Source of the DNA: Epiperipatus broadwayi | Taxonomy: Eukaryota; Onychophora; Udeonychophora; Euonychophora; Peripatidae | Assembly: GCA_028023455.1 (NCBI GenBank) | Contig: JAQFVV010012398.1 | Location: 10,219,160 to 10,283,159 of the forward strand | Reading direction: 5' to 3' | DNA length: 64,000 nt | In this document: positions 11,900 to 24,660 of the stretch, piece by piece | How the letters are laid out: each line of letters starts with the position of its first letter | Numbering within the stretch: position 1 is the stretch's first letter | Notes under the pieces: generated by a model | Databases searched by the model: none | The model's input: only the letters and a program-made list of their open reading frames with translations | Told to the model about the DNA's origin: nothing | Program-made: the position numbers and the translations under genes

Positions 11900-13246
11900 T
11901 CTCAAATCATGAGAATGTGTGTGGTTAGATTTAAAATCATTATATTTGTCTTCCTTTGTTATTTTCTTCTCATTCTCAAATTCTATTGGTTGAGAAATTT
12001 TAAAAACTACTTTATTCTCTAATAATTTTTACCAAATATTGTTAATTTTCTTTAATTCATACTTTTCATTTATGTTCTTAGGCCTTCTAAAAATCTCTAT
12101 AGCTTCCCTTAGTAGTCTCTGATCATATTGTTTAATTTTTGCCGAATGTGATGAATTAGATTTTTCTCTAACCGCCAAAATGTGTTCTTTCTTTCATTCT
12201 ACTGTCCAATGTGTGAATGTAAACAAACTCAACATGGAATTTTATATACACCATGGCACTAGAAATTTTATTTTTAGAGTGTGGAAATACTTCATTAATT
12301 TTTTTAAATGTAATATAAATTGTATGAATATTATTTGTCTTTAAAACATTACCAATTTTATCAGTTACTTTCTTTATATGTGGCTGAGCAGTCTTAATTT
12401 TTGAAGTATCAATATCTTTTTTTCTTATTATATATATATTAAAAAGCTCCATTAATAATCCAATCCTGTGATCAAAACCATTATGAAGAAACATTTTTTT
12501 ACTAGCATAGATATTTTGGTGAAAATGGCTATCATCAGAAAGTCTCTTAGTTCTATATAACAATGTCTTTGCAACTATATATTACCACGGGATAAAAAAA
12601 AACATTTTTTCTTTCAATGAAAACCTGTAAGAATGGAAGTTGGTTATTATATTCTACTTCCATAGTTAATTTGATGTTGTTGTGAAAAGAATTTAAAAAT
12701 TCACCAAGAGCAAGCTTACTATGAAGCCAAATAACAAAGGTATCATCAACATACCTCAACCGTACAGATGATTTTTTCAACTGCTGATATCAAAATTTTC
12801 TTTTCCGAGTTCTTCATAAAAATAGAAACCAATACTGGAGAAATTGGTGAACCCATAGCTAAACCTGATACTTGTTTACACATCTGTCCATCAAAAACAA
12901 AAATATGTATTTAATATGCAGGATTCAATCAAACACATAACAAAATCAGGCAATTGAATATTTTTCAGAACATCAATAGCTTCCTTTACAAGTGCACTAG
13001 TAAAAACCAAAACAATATCAAAACTTACCAAAATATCATTTTTAGTTAATTTAATGTCTAGGATAATATCAAGAAAATGATTTGCATCCTTAACATGAGA
13101 TAACATTTCTGTTAATTGTAGCTGTAGAAAAGAAGATAAAAAACAAGCTAGTGTCTGTGTTGGTGAGCCAAATTTTTGGTAAACTATATAACTTTGGATA
13201 AAAATATTTTTTCCTAAGTGTAAATTAACTAACCATGACATCAATT
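11900..13246 (-). pseudogene. PLE reverse transcriptase plus GIY-YIG, degraded
   Basis: Read on the minus strand. 12891-13244 covers the RT fingers and palm (ILVSFDIV, containing the first catalytic Asp region). The next stretch, in a shifted frame around 12800-12890, gives GLAMGSPISP, the PLE RT motif. 12553-12780 carries YVDDTFVIW, the catalytic Asp pair. 12168-12563 carries the thumb and linker and ends with VYIHTLDSRMKER, a decayed YIG motif in which Gly is replaced by His. Downstream to about 11900 the C-terminal helices can be followed through stops. In function it was the polymerase and nicking nuclease of a retroelement; now it is inactive. Confidence 0.75.
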
Positions 13247-13487
13247 TTAATAAAACACATATTCTGGCAAAAATTGAACAATAAGACCTGAAATTGCTAA
13301 GGAAAGCTATAGAGATTTTTAAAAAAATCTAAGAGTATAAATGAAAAGAATGAATTATTAACAATATTTGGAAAAAACTATTGAAGGATAAAATATTATT
13401 TAAAACTTCTCAACCAATTGAATTTGAGAATGAGGAGAAAATAACAAAGAAAAAAAATAACAATTTTAAATCTCACCACACATAAGA

Positions 13488-13537
13488 AAGAAACTCTGAG
13501 GAAAGTATTTGTTATTGTACTGAAATGTCAACTATTG
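13488..13537 (+). ncRNA. Hammerhead-like fold, PLE-2 inverted arm
   Basis: Core CTGAGGA (13496-13502) matches the hammerhead consensus CUGANGA exactly. Stem II AGTA/TACT (13504-13507 and 13518-13521) has a 10-base loop. GAAA follows at 13522-13525, then TGTC (13526-13529), the last base being a plausible cleavage-site C17. The 5' strand of stem I (AAGAAACT) is present, but its partner here is mutated (AACTATTG). The other arm keeps the matching AGTTGCTT. Confidence 0.55.
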
Positions 13538-13599
13538 AACTATTATATTTTTATTACACGGAAGCTCCTGGAAATAGTACTATGAATTCATCATTTATC

Positions 13600-16278
13600 T
13601 GTGAGAATATTAAAATTAACATATATATATATATATATTGTAACCTTTTAATTGGTTAATTATGCTGATTGAGTATATAAAAACATATATTATAGTCCAA
13701 AATTTAAAATTTCAGAAATATAACTTGCATAAATAATTTAATATATGAGACTTAAAGAGAGAAGTCACTAAGGATAAGAAATACACATCTTTTATTTGTA
13801 ATTATTTTTTTTAACAGTTATGTAATTTTAATATAAATGATTTTAATAAATGCAAATCCATTTACCTGTATAAATATGTTAAATTTAAGTAAAAGTTACA
13901 ATAGGAAGAAATTCAGTCTTAGTATTTACATTATAGTGATCCTTTAAAAGATGAGTGTGTTATTTTCTGCACTGAATTCTGATAAATAAATAAAAATAAA
14001 ACAATTTATTTTCTATAAAATAATGATATATTTTTATAAATGGTGATAATAATATTCTAGGAATAAATACTACTATTAGAATATATTAGCTTACATTAAT
14101 TAAAAAGATAATGTATTTTAAATTTTAATTTAATATTTTTTAAATTTTATCAATGTTAACAAATATTTATTGATTTTATTATTATTAAATTGTAGACAGT
14201 AAATTAATTATTCAAAAAACTGCTAGTTAATTTTCAATTAATTGACTGATGAAATGTAATTAATTGGTTTTTTGAAGTCATGTTGTCAGGGTGTATATAA
14301 AAAAAGAGGATAAATTAGGAGTAGAAGGGAGAAAAAGAAAAAGGAGAAATAAAAATAAAGTGAACTATTGTTTCATGTAAAAGTTTTAAAAATTATAAAA
14401 TTTAATATATTTTATTTTATAAACAGTAAAATAAGTAAATTAATCACACTGAAAGGAATATAATATCTTTAATAGTAGTTTAAAAATGATGATGTGAGTT
14501 AAACTAAGTTTCCTTGTTTACAATATAATTACAGTCTGAAACTTCAATTCACAATTAAAAATGCTAATGAAAAATAAATGCAAGGATAAATTATAATTAA
14601 TGATCGAAAAATCATGAAGAATAAGGAATTAACTTTATAAAATTATAAAAAGAATAGCCATTCAATGTATATTTAATAATTAAGGAATATTAAATAAATA
14701 AATATGATAATAAATATTTATTATAGATTATATTAAATAAAAGCTTATTTCAAGAAAGAATATTTTGTTTAGCAAATAAGATTATCCTACAGTATAAAAT
14801 ATTAAAAAAATAAAAATTTAGCAAGAAAAGCTATTAATTTTGATAAAATAGTATATTGCTGGATAATAATATTAAGAGAACTTATTTATGTTTATTCAGA
14901 AAAAAATAATTATTAAGTAAAATATAATGAGTAGAAAAAGTGAAAGTAGAAATGACCTATGAATTACTATATATAGTAAAGTTTAATAGTAAAGACATTA
15001 ATACTCAAACGTATATTGAATTAGTTATTCAACTAGTTTTATTACACTTCTATGATAGTTATTCATATTTAATATTAGAACATACTCAGATCTAAAAGCT
15101 TAAACAAAGATGCATCAAATTTTTAGTTTTATCAAGTTGTGGTTATTAGTGATTTTTAATGTTTTACACAGAATACTAGAAGTTGTCGGCAAGTGGAAAA
15201 ATAAAATTAGTAACTTGGGAGGAGGTGTGAAGCATCATGCTGAAGCCTATTGTGATGCAGAACTAGGAGAAGAAATAAGAAAAATGGGAAAAATAATATA
15301 TATTTTTTCTTTCTTTGGTTTTATTGTTAATATTAATGTGGATGTAATATTAGATGTATTTGTTTGATATATTCTTATATATTAATATATTTTATATGTT
15401 TAATGCATTTTTTTAAAAAATTATGATAATAAAAAATATGCTACAAAAGTTAATATAGAATATGTGAGTGTTGAGAAAAAGAGAGTCCAGGTAAAACAAT
15501 ACTTCATAGTTACATGATAAGGTATATTTATTTAAATTAATTTAGTAATATTTTAATATAAAATATATTTAATGAATAAATTAATCTTATAATGATGAAT
15601 CAAGAGATGGGATTCATGTAAATAAAAATACATATGCTATCTGAATCTGAAATGAAAATATAAAAAGATGCAAAAGAATGAATGGTAAAAATAATAAAAC
15701 AGTTATGATCTCAAGTTTGTAAGCTAAAAAATATAATGTTGACATTTGTCATAAGACAGGATTTGTTTTATAATCTGATTGTTAATATTATAGAAAAATA
15801 CTTGAAAAGAAAATGAGATTGTAATATTAGTTGTGAAGTAGCTTATGGTCGTTGATGATAAAAATATACAACATAGTAAGATTAGTTATAATTCCAGGAT
15901 AGGATAAAATACCCTCCTGAAGAACTGATTAAAATATTATAATGGGATTGATCTATGTGACACCCATATATGTACTTTAGTATGAGGAGATGAAAGGAAT
16001 TTCCACAAGACATGGATGTTACTTTCCATAGGAGCTTAATAGATAAGCTTGAATATTGGGGTAGACTCATTAAGATAAAAATGACTACTTGCCAAATTAT
16101 AGCATTCCATATTAACAAAGGAGACCTCCATTCCTATATCTAGAGATAATAGTTTATTTAAAAATCGATTTCTTATTGATAGAGTTTTTGGATATGGTAA
16201 AAAAAGGTGTATAATGAGCATCATATGTAGACTAGTTATTCTTTAGAAATATTATAGTTTCATTCCTGGATAGAAGAT
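13600..16278. other. Gene-free AT-rich DNA
   Basis: A TA run lies at 13621-13639. A TATA-like string with a purine-rich leader (about 14297-14345) could be part of an LTR of the Gypsy element to the right, but no direct repeat pair was found to prove it. An 85-codon frame at 15110-15367 and minus-strand frames at 15882-16224 have no recognisable domain. Confidence 0.5.
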
Positions 16279-17450
16279 ATGAATTTTAAAATAAAATTAT
16301 TGAGTGAACAGAATATTGAAATGGTAGAAAATAAAATTCAAGAGTGCTATGAATTAACTCAAAAAGAATTTAAAATATATAGAGATGTTTTAGATAGCAA
16401 TTGCAAAAGAGTGAATAATAATATAAATGCTAGAACAAGTGAATTAAGTCAAATGTTAGTTCATAATGAAGGAGATAATAAAGAGAAATTTTGTCAGCTC
16501 AAAGAGAAAATGAACATTTCTGATGATCAGATAGATAGAAGAGAAGATAAAGGTCTCTAATGAGAAAATGTGTAATTATATAAACAATCTTAAGTCTCAC
16601 ATACAGGTAATTAATTAAAGAGTGTTTTGATATGAAAGAGGAAAAGGATTTTAATTCTGAAAAAATTAAGAACTTAAGAAAGAAATGTTTGAGGATATAA
16701 ACATTGTAAAAGGGGAAATAATAGATAGCCTAAAAGGGGAAATAATAGATAGCCATAAGTTTAGATCTAAGATAAAGTGAACAGATCAAGAAGCTGCAGA
16801 AAAAAATTAAAGATGTCTCTGATAGAAATGAAAATGTTTTAGATAAAATAGGAGAGCAGAAAGAATCAATTAATTTAGACCTAAGAGAATTTCAAGAAAA
16901 TCAGAAATATTATATTCAAAAAGTAGTAAGTCATTTAGGATTAGAACCTAAATTTAAAGATATTTGAAAGAAAATAGAGGCAGTAAGTATATTAAATGTT
17001 AAAAGATTCACAGAAATAAAAAATACAATAATGGTGAAAACTGTTGATAAAGAGGAAGTTGATCAAAGAGTAGAACTGATTCCAAAATCAATAAGGATAT
17101 TAAAGTTGAGTCTAATGGTGAGGAAGAAACTGAAGAAAAGAGGAAGGATTAGTGAAGATATTGGTATAAGTAATGCAAATCCTTTAGCTATGAAATTTAA
17201 AAGAATAGTGCTTTTTAGAGATGGATTTGCAGAAAACCCTTTAGAGTATTTTTAAATAATATTTAGGAACTATTTTTGCTATGCGTAATGATGGAAATAG
17301 AAAAAGTAGGTATTGCTAGTAATCATTTATCAAATGCTGCAAAGAATTGGTGGCAATCATTGTTTAACAAGCTAATGACATATGGAGACTTTAAGTATAT
17401 GATAATGGGAAGCTTTTGAAGTAACAATAAGCAAGATAATATCAGGTATC
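16279..17450 (+). pseudogene. Gypsy Gag-like region, degraded
   Basis: A 93-residue opening frame (16279-16560) is lysine/glutamate-rich and coiled-coil-like. After several stops, 17031-17255 continues to ENPLEYF, and a shifted frame then gives IASNHLSNAAKNWWQSL (about 17309-17360). This last segment matches the L-x-G-A-x-x-WW type motif of Ty3/Gypsy capsids. A 21-bp tandem duplication lies at about 16708-16752. No CCHC zinc knuckle was found. Assignment of the first frame to Gag rests on position only; the WW segment is the firm part. Confidence 0.55.
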
Positions 17451-18059
17451 AGATATCCCAAAAGAAATATAAATTTTGATAGGGGAAGCTATGCAAAATT
17501 TTTCAGGAAACAGGCTGTTAAATTAAAAAGTTTTACTGCATTTCCCTTATCAAAACATCAAATAGTAGGAATTATTCAGCACAACCTTCCAAAAGTGATT
17601 GAGCAGGTACTTATTGCTGCTGATAATTTTACAATAGAAGAAATGATTAAAATACTTAATGCTCTATAGATATCTGAAATATGATATGACAATAGACTTA
17701 GAAATCCTAAGGATTGGGTCAGCTATCCTGTTTCAAGTATATAGGTTGCCCCAATGCCTTATAATCCAGTAATTAGAAGAGGGAAATCCCTCAGCAATAG
17801 AAACAGATTATCTCTATATTCATTTAAGAACTCTCATCAGTCATCCTATGATTAGAAATAGTCCTATGCCTATTAAACCCTCTACTAATGGAATTACCAC
17901 TATTTTAAAGAAGTGGTGAAGGACAAATCCATGGCAGTAAACTAAATAAGTCTATGTATTTAAGTTTCTTGGATCTGTTGCTAACAAAAGGAGGGACAAT
18001 GAGATATGGTTTTTGAATACTCTAGATTTAGATTATCTTGAGTCATTTTACATAGGTCA

Positions 18060-20126
18060 ACCACCTATCTTAATAGTTGCCCAGTTGTAAAAGTAATTAT
18101 AGAGGGCATGACAATAAATGCAGCACTGACCGACTCTAGTAGTCAAGCCTCTATCTTATCTGAAAGTACTTATATTAAAATATTAGATATAAGTAAAAAT
18201 AAATCATCATTGCAGTTAAGCAGATTCAGGCCACTCTAGCTAATGGAAAGAGGACCAAGCTTTCTAGCAAGCAAGTCTGGATAAACTTTTAACTGAATTG
18301 GACAGAATTTGGGCAAGTCTTTTTAATTATGCTTGGACTAATTCATGAAGACTTTATAGATTCTGATTTCATGATATTAAATAAGTGTAATCTAAATTAT
18401 AAAGAGAAACAATTTATATACCAAGAGGAAAGGCTGAATTTGAATATGGATTGCATAATATTTCCAGCCAATTACTACACATCCAAGATATATCAATTGT
18501 TGTTAGCATAAAAGCTAAAATAGAAAAAAAATGTATTTTAATTTAAAATTAGGTGAAAATTTATACCAACTGATGTACGAATATAAAAGTATTTTCTCAA
18601 AAGTCCCAGGCATTATAAATGGATATATCCACATAATTAAGTTAAAGAATAACCCTTTTCAGCAAAAGATGTACCCAATTCATTATCAGTATGAGGAAGA
18701 GGTACAACATCAATTGCCCGAATGCTAGAATGGTATATTATTAAAAAATCTCCTGCTTATGTGAATCCATGAGTAATTATAAGGAAAAAATATGGATCAG
18801 TTCAAGTGTGTTTAGATGCTTGTATGCAAAATCAAATGACAATCACTGAATGTGACATACTTCCATCTATGCATGAGCTCCTGATTAAATTTAAACAAAA
18901 GTCAATTTTCTCTACATTTGATGTGACAGCTAGTTACTCGTAAATATTGCTGCATAAAAAAGATTAAAAATACATGGCTTTTCATTTCAAGAGCCAATCA
19001 TATGTTTTTAGACGAGTGCCATTCAGTCTTGTTAATTGTGGTGCTAGCTTAATTAGATATCTGGACATGATTTTTTTTGAACAATTAAAATTCGATGACA
19101 TTGTCATTACATCGGGTAGTATAGCAGAGCATCTGGAACATTTATGGATGTTTTTCCAAGAATGTTCCACTAAAAATGTAAAAATTAACTAGGAGAAATA
19201 TAATATAACTGCAAAAGAAATTACTTTTCTGGGTCATTTGATTAATGAACATGTAATCCTATCCTGAAAAGATTGCAACTATACAAAATATCCGCATGCC
19301 AAAGACTAAGAAACAATTTAGGTCTTTTCTCGATCTATGCAACTATTCCATACATTTTATGAGAACTTTGCTGAAGATACCTTAAATTTGTCAAAATTAT
19401 TGAAAAAGTCTGAAAAGTGGAAGTGGACTAATGAGCATGATAAAGAATTTCCTAAAATTAAAGCTAAATTTTTAAACAGGGTTATATTAGCTTATCCAAA
19501 TTTTAATAAAAGATTTTATTTACAAACAGACAGACAGTTGTTCCTATGGTTTGGGAATAGTACTTTATCAACATGACAATAATCAAATTCCTCATATCTT
19601 ATACTTTTTAAGTAGACCCTTAAAAGGTATGGAACTGAACTACTCCATCACAGAAAAAGAAGCCCTAGCTGTTCTCTAGGCATTTCAAAAGTTATATCAC
19701 TTTTTGATAGGCTCTGAAGTGGTTGTTTTATCAGACCATAGAAATTTTAGGTTTTTAAATGTTATCTCAATAATAAGAGGCTCATTAGGTGGAGCTTATA
19801 TCTCAAACAGTTCAACTACAGTATTATGTATGTTGAGGGGAAAAATAATATTCCTGCAAATGCTCTTATTCGCCACCTTGTCTGTATTAGGCCACATCAC
19901 CTCACTATTAAACATATTATTATTGGTAATATCCAAGTAGATTTAGATTTATCCATTATAGAAGATTATAATAATCTCACTATAAATCAACTTCAAGATG
20001 TTAAATTAAACAAAATAAGTAGTATATTAAATAATTCTCTTAGTATTAATATTAGAAATAAACAAGTAAAAAGAATTCTGAATAAATATAAATTATACCA
20101 AAATATTTTAATGTACAATGTTAATG
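18060..20126 (+). pseudogene. Gypsy protease, reverse transcriptase and RNase H, degraded
   Basis: Protease: GMTINAALTDSSSQASIL near 18105, where the usual D-T/S-G active site reads DSS. A flap-distal SDFMIL segment follows near 18362. Reverse transcriptase: 18531-18728 (fingers), then a shifted frame with FSTFDVTASYS near 18909 (first catalytic Asp). 18974-19192 carries AFHFKSQSYVFRRVPFSL, and FDDIVITSG stands in place of the usual Y-x-DD-I. 'FLGHLI' near 19229 marks the thumb. RNase H: LQTDRQLF near 19528 and YSITEKEALAVL near 19640, then VLSDHRNFRF near 19728 and YVEGKNNIPANAL near 19830. Several stops and frameshifts make it non-functional. Confidence 0.75.
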
Positions 20127-20134
20127 CTCTAGAA

Positions 20135-23049
20135 CAGCGATACACAACCTGCAGCCCACCAAGCTTTTATATATGGCCTAGCAATAGAACCATGTGCGAA
20201 TGATATTTTTTTATTGACGCATTTATAATGTTATGCTTTTTTTATTTCACAGATATGAAGAACCTGCCAAGTCTGTACCAAAAATGCCTGAGTATCTTTA
20301 TATAAGACTTGTACTCGCTCTCAACCCGCTATCTTTAACATTATTTTGCTGATTTTAGCACCTTCAGTATTTTTTTTGCCAGGAAAAAAATCAGTAAATA
20401 TTTAAATTTAATGATATAATAATGACATAAATCCATCTTTTCAAGCTTCTGATTGATTGTTTTTTTTCTCCACAAGGGAACACCAATCCATGACTTTGAC
20501 AGTTGAATTTCTACATTTTGAATTCGAAAACATAATTTACTAAGCTTTTTTTTTTTTACCCCACTTGTTTGTTTCTCAGATGTTAGTCAAAAAATTTACT
20601 TTTATACTAAAACATATTGATAAGGAATTCAATGAATTACTTCTGGAATTTATAATTGGATGGTAAGCATTTATTATAATTTGAGAGTGTTTGATTATTA
20701 TCATTAATTATAAATAGAAATTAATTTTTTAAAAACCTTTCTGTAATCAGACAAATTATAAATTTCCATTTTAGATACAAAACTAAAACAAATATATTTT
20801 TAAAAAGACAAATATATTTACTGCAGATTGTATAATTGACGAATCAGAAGTTTGAAACTTTAATTCAATCAATAATCCGTATTTTTGAAAGCAAATTGAA
20901 ACATTTTAGTTTTATAAGTGAATTAGTATACACATAGACACGTAGTATTTTATATCAAACTATAATTTAAACATCATAATGATGTCTTCATGCAACAAAT
21001 GAAAATTATCGGATGAAAATAGAATGTTTCAAGACAATTGGGAAGAGGAATATTTTGTTGTGCTGAATAACAAAGGTTCAGCAATATGTTTGATTTGTCA
21101 AGAAAGTGTCACATTTAAAAAATATAACATTGATCATCATTACACCATGAAACATAAATTGTTTAATGACACTTTTGCTCATGGGTCTTTAATAAGAAGT
21201 GAAAAATTAGCTTTCTTCAAAAAATCATTGCAACAACAACAAAATGTTATGTCAGTGGCAATCTCACAAGAAGCAATGGTGACACAAGCATCATATGAAA
21301 TTTGGTATATACCTGGCAAAAATAAGAAACCATTTATGGATGCTGAAGTTGTAAAAGAATGTTTCCTAAATGCTTCAAATATATTATTTGACAAATTTAA
21401 TAATAAAAGTCAAATATTATTACAAATTAAGAAATTACATCTGTCAGACTCTACCTGCATTAGACATATTGAAGATATTGTAAAACATATTTTTGATAAT
21501 ATAACAGAAGATTTGAAAAACTACAAATATTTTAGTTTGGCTGTTGATTCTAGTACTGACATTTCAGCATCATCACAATGTGCTATTTTCATCAGATATT
21601 GTATAGAACAGAATTCAATTTGTAAAGATTTTTTGAAATTTCTTCCTATGAAAAATCAAACTAGAGGTAGTGACTTTCTCAATAGTATTTGTACTATTCT
21701 GGAGAATAATAATAATGAAATAAAAAAATTGGTTTCTGTATGCACTGATCGATGTCCTTCAATGATTGGATCCAAAAAGGAATTTGTTTCCCTATTAAAA
21801 AAGATATATAATCTAACAAACTTTTGTCATTTCATTGTCTAATTTACCAAGAAAACTTGGGGTACATATATCCATTAAAGAAATAGATGCTGTAATGAAA
21901 ACTGTCATAAACATTGTGAATTATATTCAAGCCTGATAATTAAACCACAGAAAATTTAAAAATCTTTTGGAAAAAATAAATAGTAATTACAGTGATGTAC
22001 TTTTGCATACTTCAGTGTGATGGCTAAGCAGAAGTAAAGTTTTGAATCACTTTTTTTTATTACATCATGAAATTATTTCATTTTTACAAGAAAACAATAA
22101 AACTTATAATGAGCTTGACAGTGATGATTGGTGATGTCTTTTAGCTTTTTTATGTGACATCACAAAAAAACTTTGTGTTCTTAATATTAGTTTGCAAGGT
22201 GAAAATAAAATTATTTCACAAATGACAAATAAAGTATTTGCTTTTGAAGAAAAACTAAATATTTATTACCCAAAATATACAAAACCAAATACTACATCAT
22301 TTTCCAATATTGACAAATGCTAAACAAGATGGTATTGACATTTCTTCAGAAACCTATGTAATTATTTTAAACTATTTAGGTACCTTATTGAAAGACTTTA
22401 AAAGTAGATTTCAAGATTTAAGAAATATTAAGAATTGTCTCTTACTAATAGAAAATCCCTGGCAATTAGAAATAGTGACTATTACACAATTAGTTACATT
22501 TGGACATGATTATGTTAAGCTATTTAAGGAATTTGTTGAACTTAAAAATGACACAAATCTGGAATCCATTTTTAAAGAGAAAAGAAAGAGAAAAGAGTAT
22601 ATGGAATTTTGGAAATTATATAAAACTGTCAAAAAGTGTGTGCAAATGTTGCTCACGTTGTTTGCATCAATATATCTTTGTGAATCATCTTATTCGAAAA
22701 TGAAATATGTGAAGAATGTGCATAGAAACAGACTTATTAATTTACAACTTGATGATATATTAAGAGTAGCATGTAGCATATATAAACCAGATTTATCTAA
22801 AATTGTTAAAAGTTTATCTCAATATCCAAAATCACACTCATATTTAAATAAATGTTTATATCAAATAAAACTGTTTGCATTTTATTAATAAGTTAATTCT
22901 AAGATATAGTAAAGTGATCCAAAAGTTGTGGCATGCATGAATTGAGAAGTCAGACTTTTTTTTATGTGACACCAATTGGTTGCCACAGCTCACTTGATGT
23001 AGCACACAAATATATGTGGCCCAGAAAAGAAAAAGGTTGAGGATCCCTG
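20135..23049 (+). mobile_element. hAT transposon (hAT-1) inside Gypsy integrase
   Basis: A 2915-bp element with TIRs CAGCGATACACAACCT and, reverse-complemented from the right end, CAGGGATCCTCAACCT. Flanking 8-mers CTCTAGAA (20127-20134) and CTCTAGAC (23050-23057) agree at 7 of 8 and fit nTCTAGAn. It carries one transposase on the plus strand. Removing it restores continuity of the Gypsy integrase region, which independently confirms the borders. Confidence 0.9.
21024..22888 (+). pseudogene. hAT transposase with BED-type zinc finger, degraded
   Basis: It resembles the ZBED5/GTF2IRD2-like hAT transposases. The first 272 codons (21024-21842) are open: a BED-like zinc finger (C22, C25, H39, H44), then the RNase H fold start with FSLAVDSSTDIS near residue 172 (first catalytic Asp) and VCTDRCPSMIGS near residue 242 (second Asp). 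21843-22309 continues in the family pattern but with stops. The last part (22310-22888, another frame) ends with the hAT dimerisation region, LLTLFASIYLCESSYSKMK then NRLINLQLDD. It would excise and insert the element; stops and at least one frameshift now prevent this. The start was chosen because it precedes the zinc finger by 21 residues. Confidence 0.85.
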
Positions 23050-23059
23050 CTCTAGACAA

Positions 23060-23466
23060 TACATCATGGAAGATAGTAATTTCTCAAAATGCTATAAAAA
23101 AACTAATTAATTATGCTCATAGTAAATACAGACACTATGGTAACCCAAAAATATATTATGTTTTAAAAACATTTTTATTTTGACCAAATGTATAAAAGAA
23201 TTATAAAAGAAATTAAATCATGTGACATATGTTTAATGTCTAAACATTGTACAAAATCATTTGCAGGTATATTATAACCTATTATACTTAATAAGCCTAA
23301 TAAGTCGTTAGCTATAGATTTCTATGGGCCTCTTCCATCCTTCAATTGGCAAAAGTTTATACTAGTAGCATATGATGTGTTTAGTAAATATGTTACAGCA
23401 TATCATGTACTTAAAACAGATGCTAAGAATGTTATCATTTGTGAAACTATTCCAAACTTTTAAAGA
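23060..23466 (+). pseudogene. Gypsy integrase fragment after the hAT insertion
   Basis: This resumes the Gypsy frame directly after the right hAT duplication. The HHCC zinc-binding domain is readable: H and H in NYAHSKYRHYGNP, then C-x2-C in SCDICLMSKH. The integrase core begins with LAIDFYGPLPS (first catalytic Asp) and LVAYDVFSKYVTAYHV. It stops near 23466, before the second and third catalytic residues, and is followed by CT-rich simple sequence. The N-terminal part of the same domain lies before the hAT at 19940-20126. Confidence 0.75.
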
Positions 23467-24106
23467 CATATTCAAAATTGCTGAGCCACTATGTTTCCAT
23501 CAGTTTCTCTTTCTCTCTCCCTCTCTCTATATATAATCAGATAAAATAAATATAATAAACTAGAAAAAAATAAACAAAAAACTCTGGAATATATATATAT
23601 GAAAAAAGAAAAACAAGTTTTATATACGTAAAAACCTGCTATCGCTTGTATTAATGATCAATAGATGGAGCTTTACCAAGACCTACAAACAAGCATATTC
23701 TGTATATATATATATATATATATACAAATACTGTCTATGACATACTAGCTATACTCATAGCTTTGCTCATGTTAGTAGAATTAGTTGGTAATAAAATTAA
23801 ATATAAATAATATTTACATGACATAATAGTATAAGAATTATCAAAATCAATAAAAAATGCAATTGAAATGAATTTTTATAAACAATGTTGTAGGTCATTT
23901 TTACCTGCTATTGAGATAACTCGTATTATTATGTCATGTAAATATTATTTAAATATATTTTAATTATCAACCACATTATATTCTTTTATTGTACTAATGC
24001 AAACAAAGCCACATGTATAACTAGTAGCTCATAAAATTCAATACAAAAAAAAATAATAATAATTCCAAATCATTATTAATCATACAAAAATATACTTAAA
24101 AGAAAG
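23467..24106. other. Gene-free; microsatellites and a short inverted repeat
   Basis: CT-rich simple sequence at 23500-23530 and TA runs at about 23591-23602 and 23703-23722. An inverted pair with a 24-base shared core (about 23803-23836 and 23925-23957) encloses about 90 bp and may be a tiny MITE. Confidence 0.5.
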
Positions 24107-24660
24107 TTACAGGGGATTTGAATCTAGACTTTAAAGCTCCCTTTAGTCACCCACATTATCAGATAAGACTGATACCCATGTCTATATATATATGTGTGTG
24201 TGTGTGAAAAAGGTAAATGATGTCCAATAAATGTATTTCATACTGAACCGGCACTCATCAGTTGGTCCAGATCATCATTTCCCACACACAGATATATAAC
24301 CAGTGCTGACTTTATATTAAGATAGCAAGTCTTCATACTTTAATGGATAGGCTTCAATCCTCTCAACTCTCCAATCTTTCAGAACCCACATCACTGAAAA
24401 TCTGATGATGGAATGCTCAATATTGTACCAGTCAAAATAGTATGCTCACTTAACAAGATTCAAATCCTAAGCAAAAGTACCTCGAATCCGATCATGCTTG
24501 AGATACACAGGTCTGGAGTAATCCTGAATTCTAACCTATTTGCCTATTCTTCGAGTGTCTGACCCAATGAACAACAATCCTGACGATACAACACAATTAT
24601 TTTAATTCTGGGCCCAGAAGCAAAGCGGTAGAGCATAAGATCAGACTGATGATGATGATC
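24107..24660 (-). repeat. Composite repeat, copy 1 (with tRNA-like end)
   Basis: Read on the minus strand, this matches the repeat at 27180-27650 through several anchors: CATCAGATTT.CAGTGAT, a 'gattgaagcc' segment (ggcttcaatc on +), 'gatagcaa', 'gatgactg'-like and 'aatgatgg'-like words. At its far end (24107-24170) is a tRNA-like stretch whose B-box-like word reads GATTCAAATCCCC on the minus strand. Divergence is substantial. The two copies face each other across about 2.5 kb. Family unknown. Confidence 0.55.

Larger units (their letters stand above)
11793..13590 (-). mobile_element. Penelope-like element PLE-2 with inverted 3' copy
   Basis: A minus-strand Penelope-like element, its 3' end at about 11793 and its coding part running from 13246 down to about 11900. 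An inverted copy of the 3' end (13287-13590, plus orientation) lies at its 5' side and matches 11793-12122 with visible divergence. It is older than PLE-1: the reading frame is broken by stops and frameshifts. It lies tail-to-tail with PLE-1, separated only by a TA run. Confidence 0.8.
16279..23466 (+). mobile_element. Ty3/Gypsy retrotransposon relic
   Basis: Gag-like, protease, reverse transcriptase, RNase H and integrase remnants occur in the canonical Ty3/Gypsy order on the plus strand. All domains are interrupted by stops and frameshifts. No LTR pair is visible: the left end is undefined, and the right end stops within the integrase core near 23466, where it passes into CT-rich simple sequence. 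A complete 2.9-kb hAT element (20135-23049) sits within the integrase N-terminal region. Protein coordinates therefore jump from about 20126 to about 23060. Confidence 0.8.

Noticed and set aside
15110-15367. 85-codon plus-strand frame
   Set aside because: The middle part looks less repetitive, but no family is recognised and both ends are hydrophobic AT-rich low complexity; kept only as a remark.
18982-19170. Minus-strand frame opposite the Gypsy reverse transcriptase
   Set aside because: Antisense shadow of the plus-strand RT palm region.
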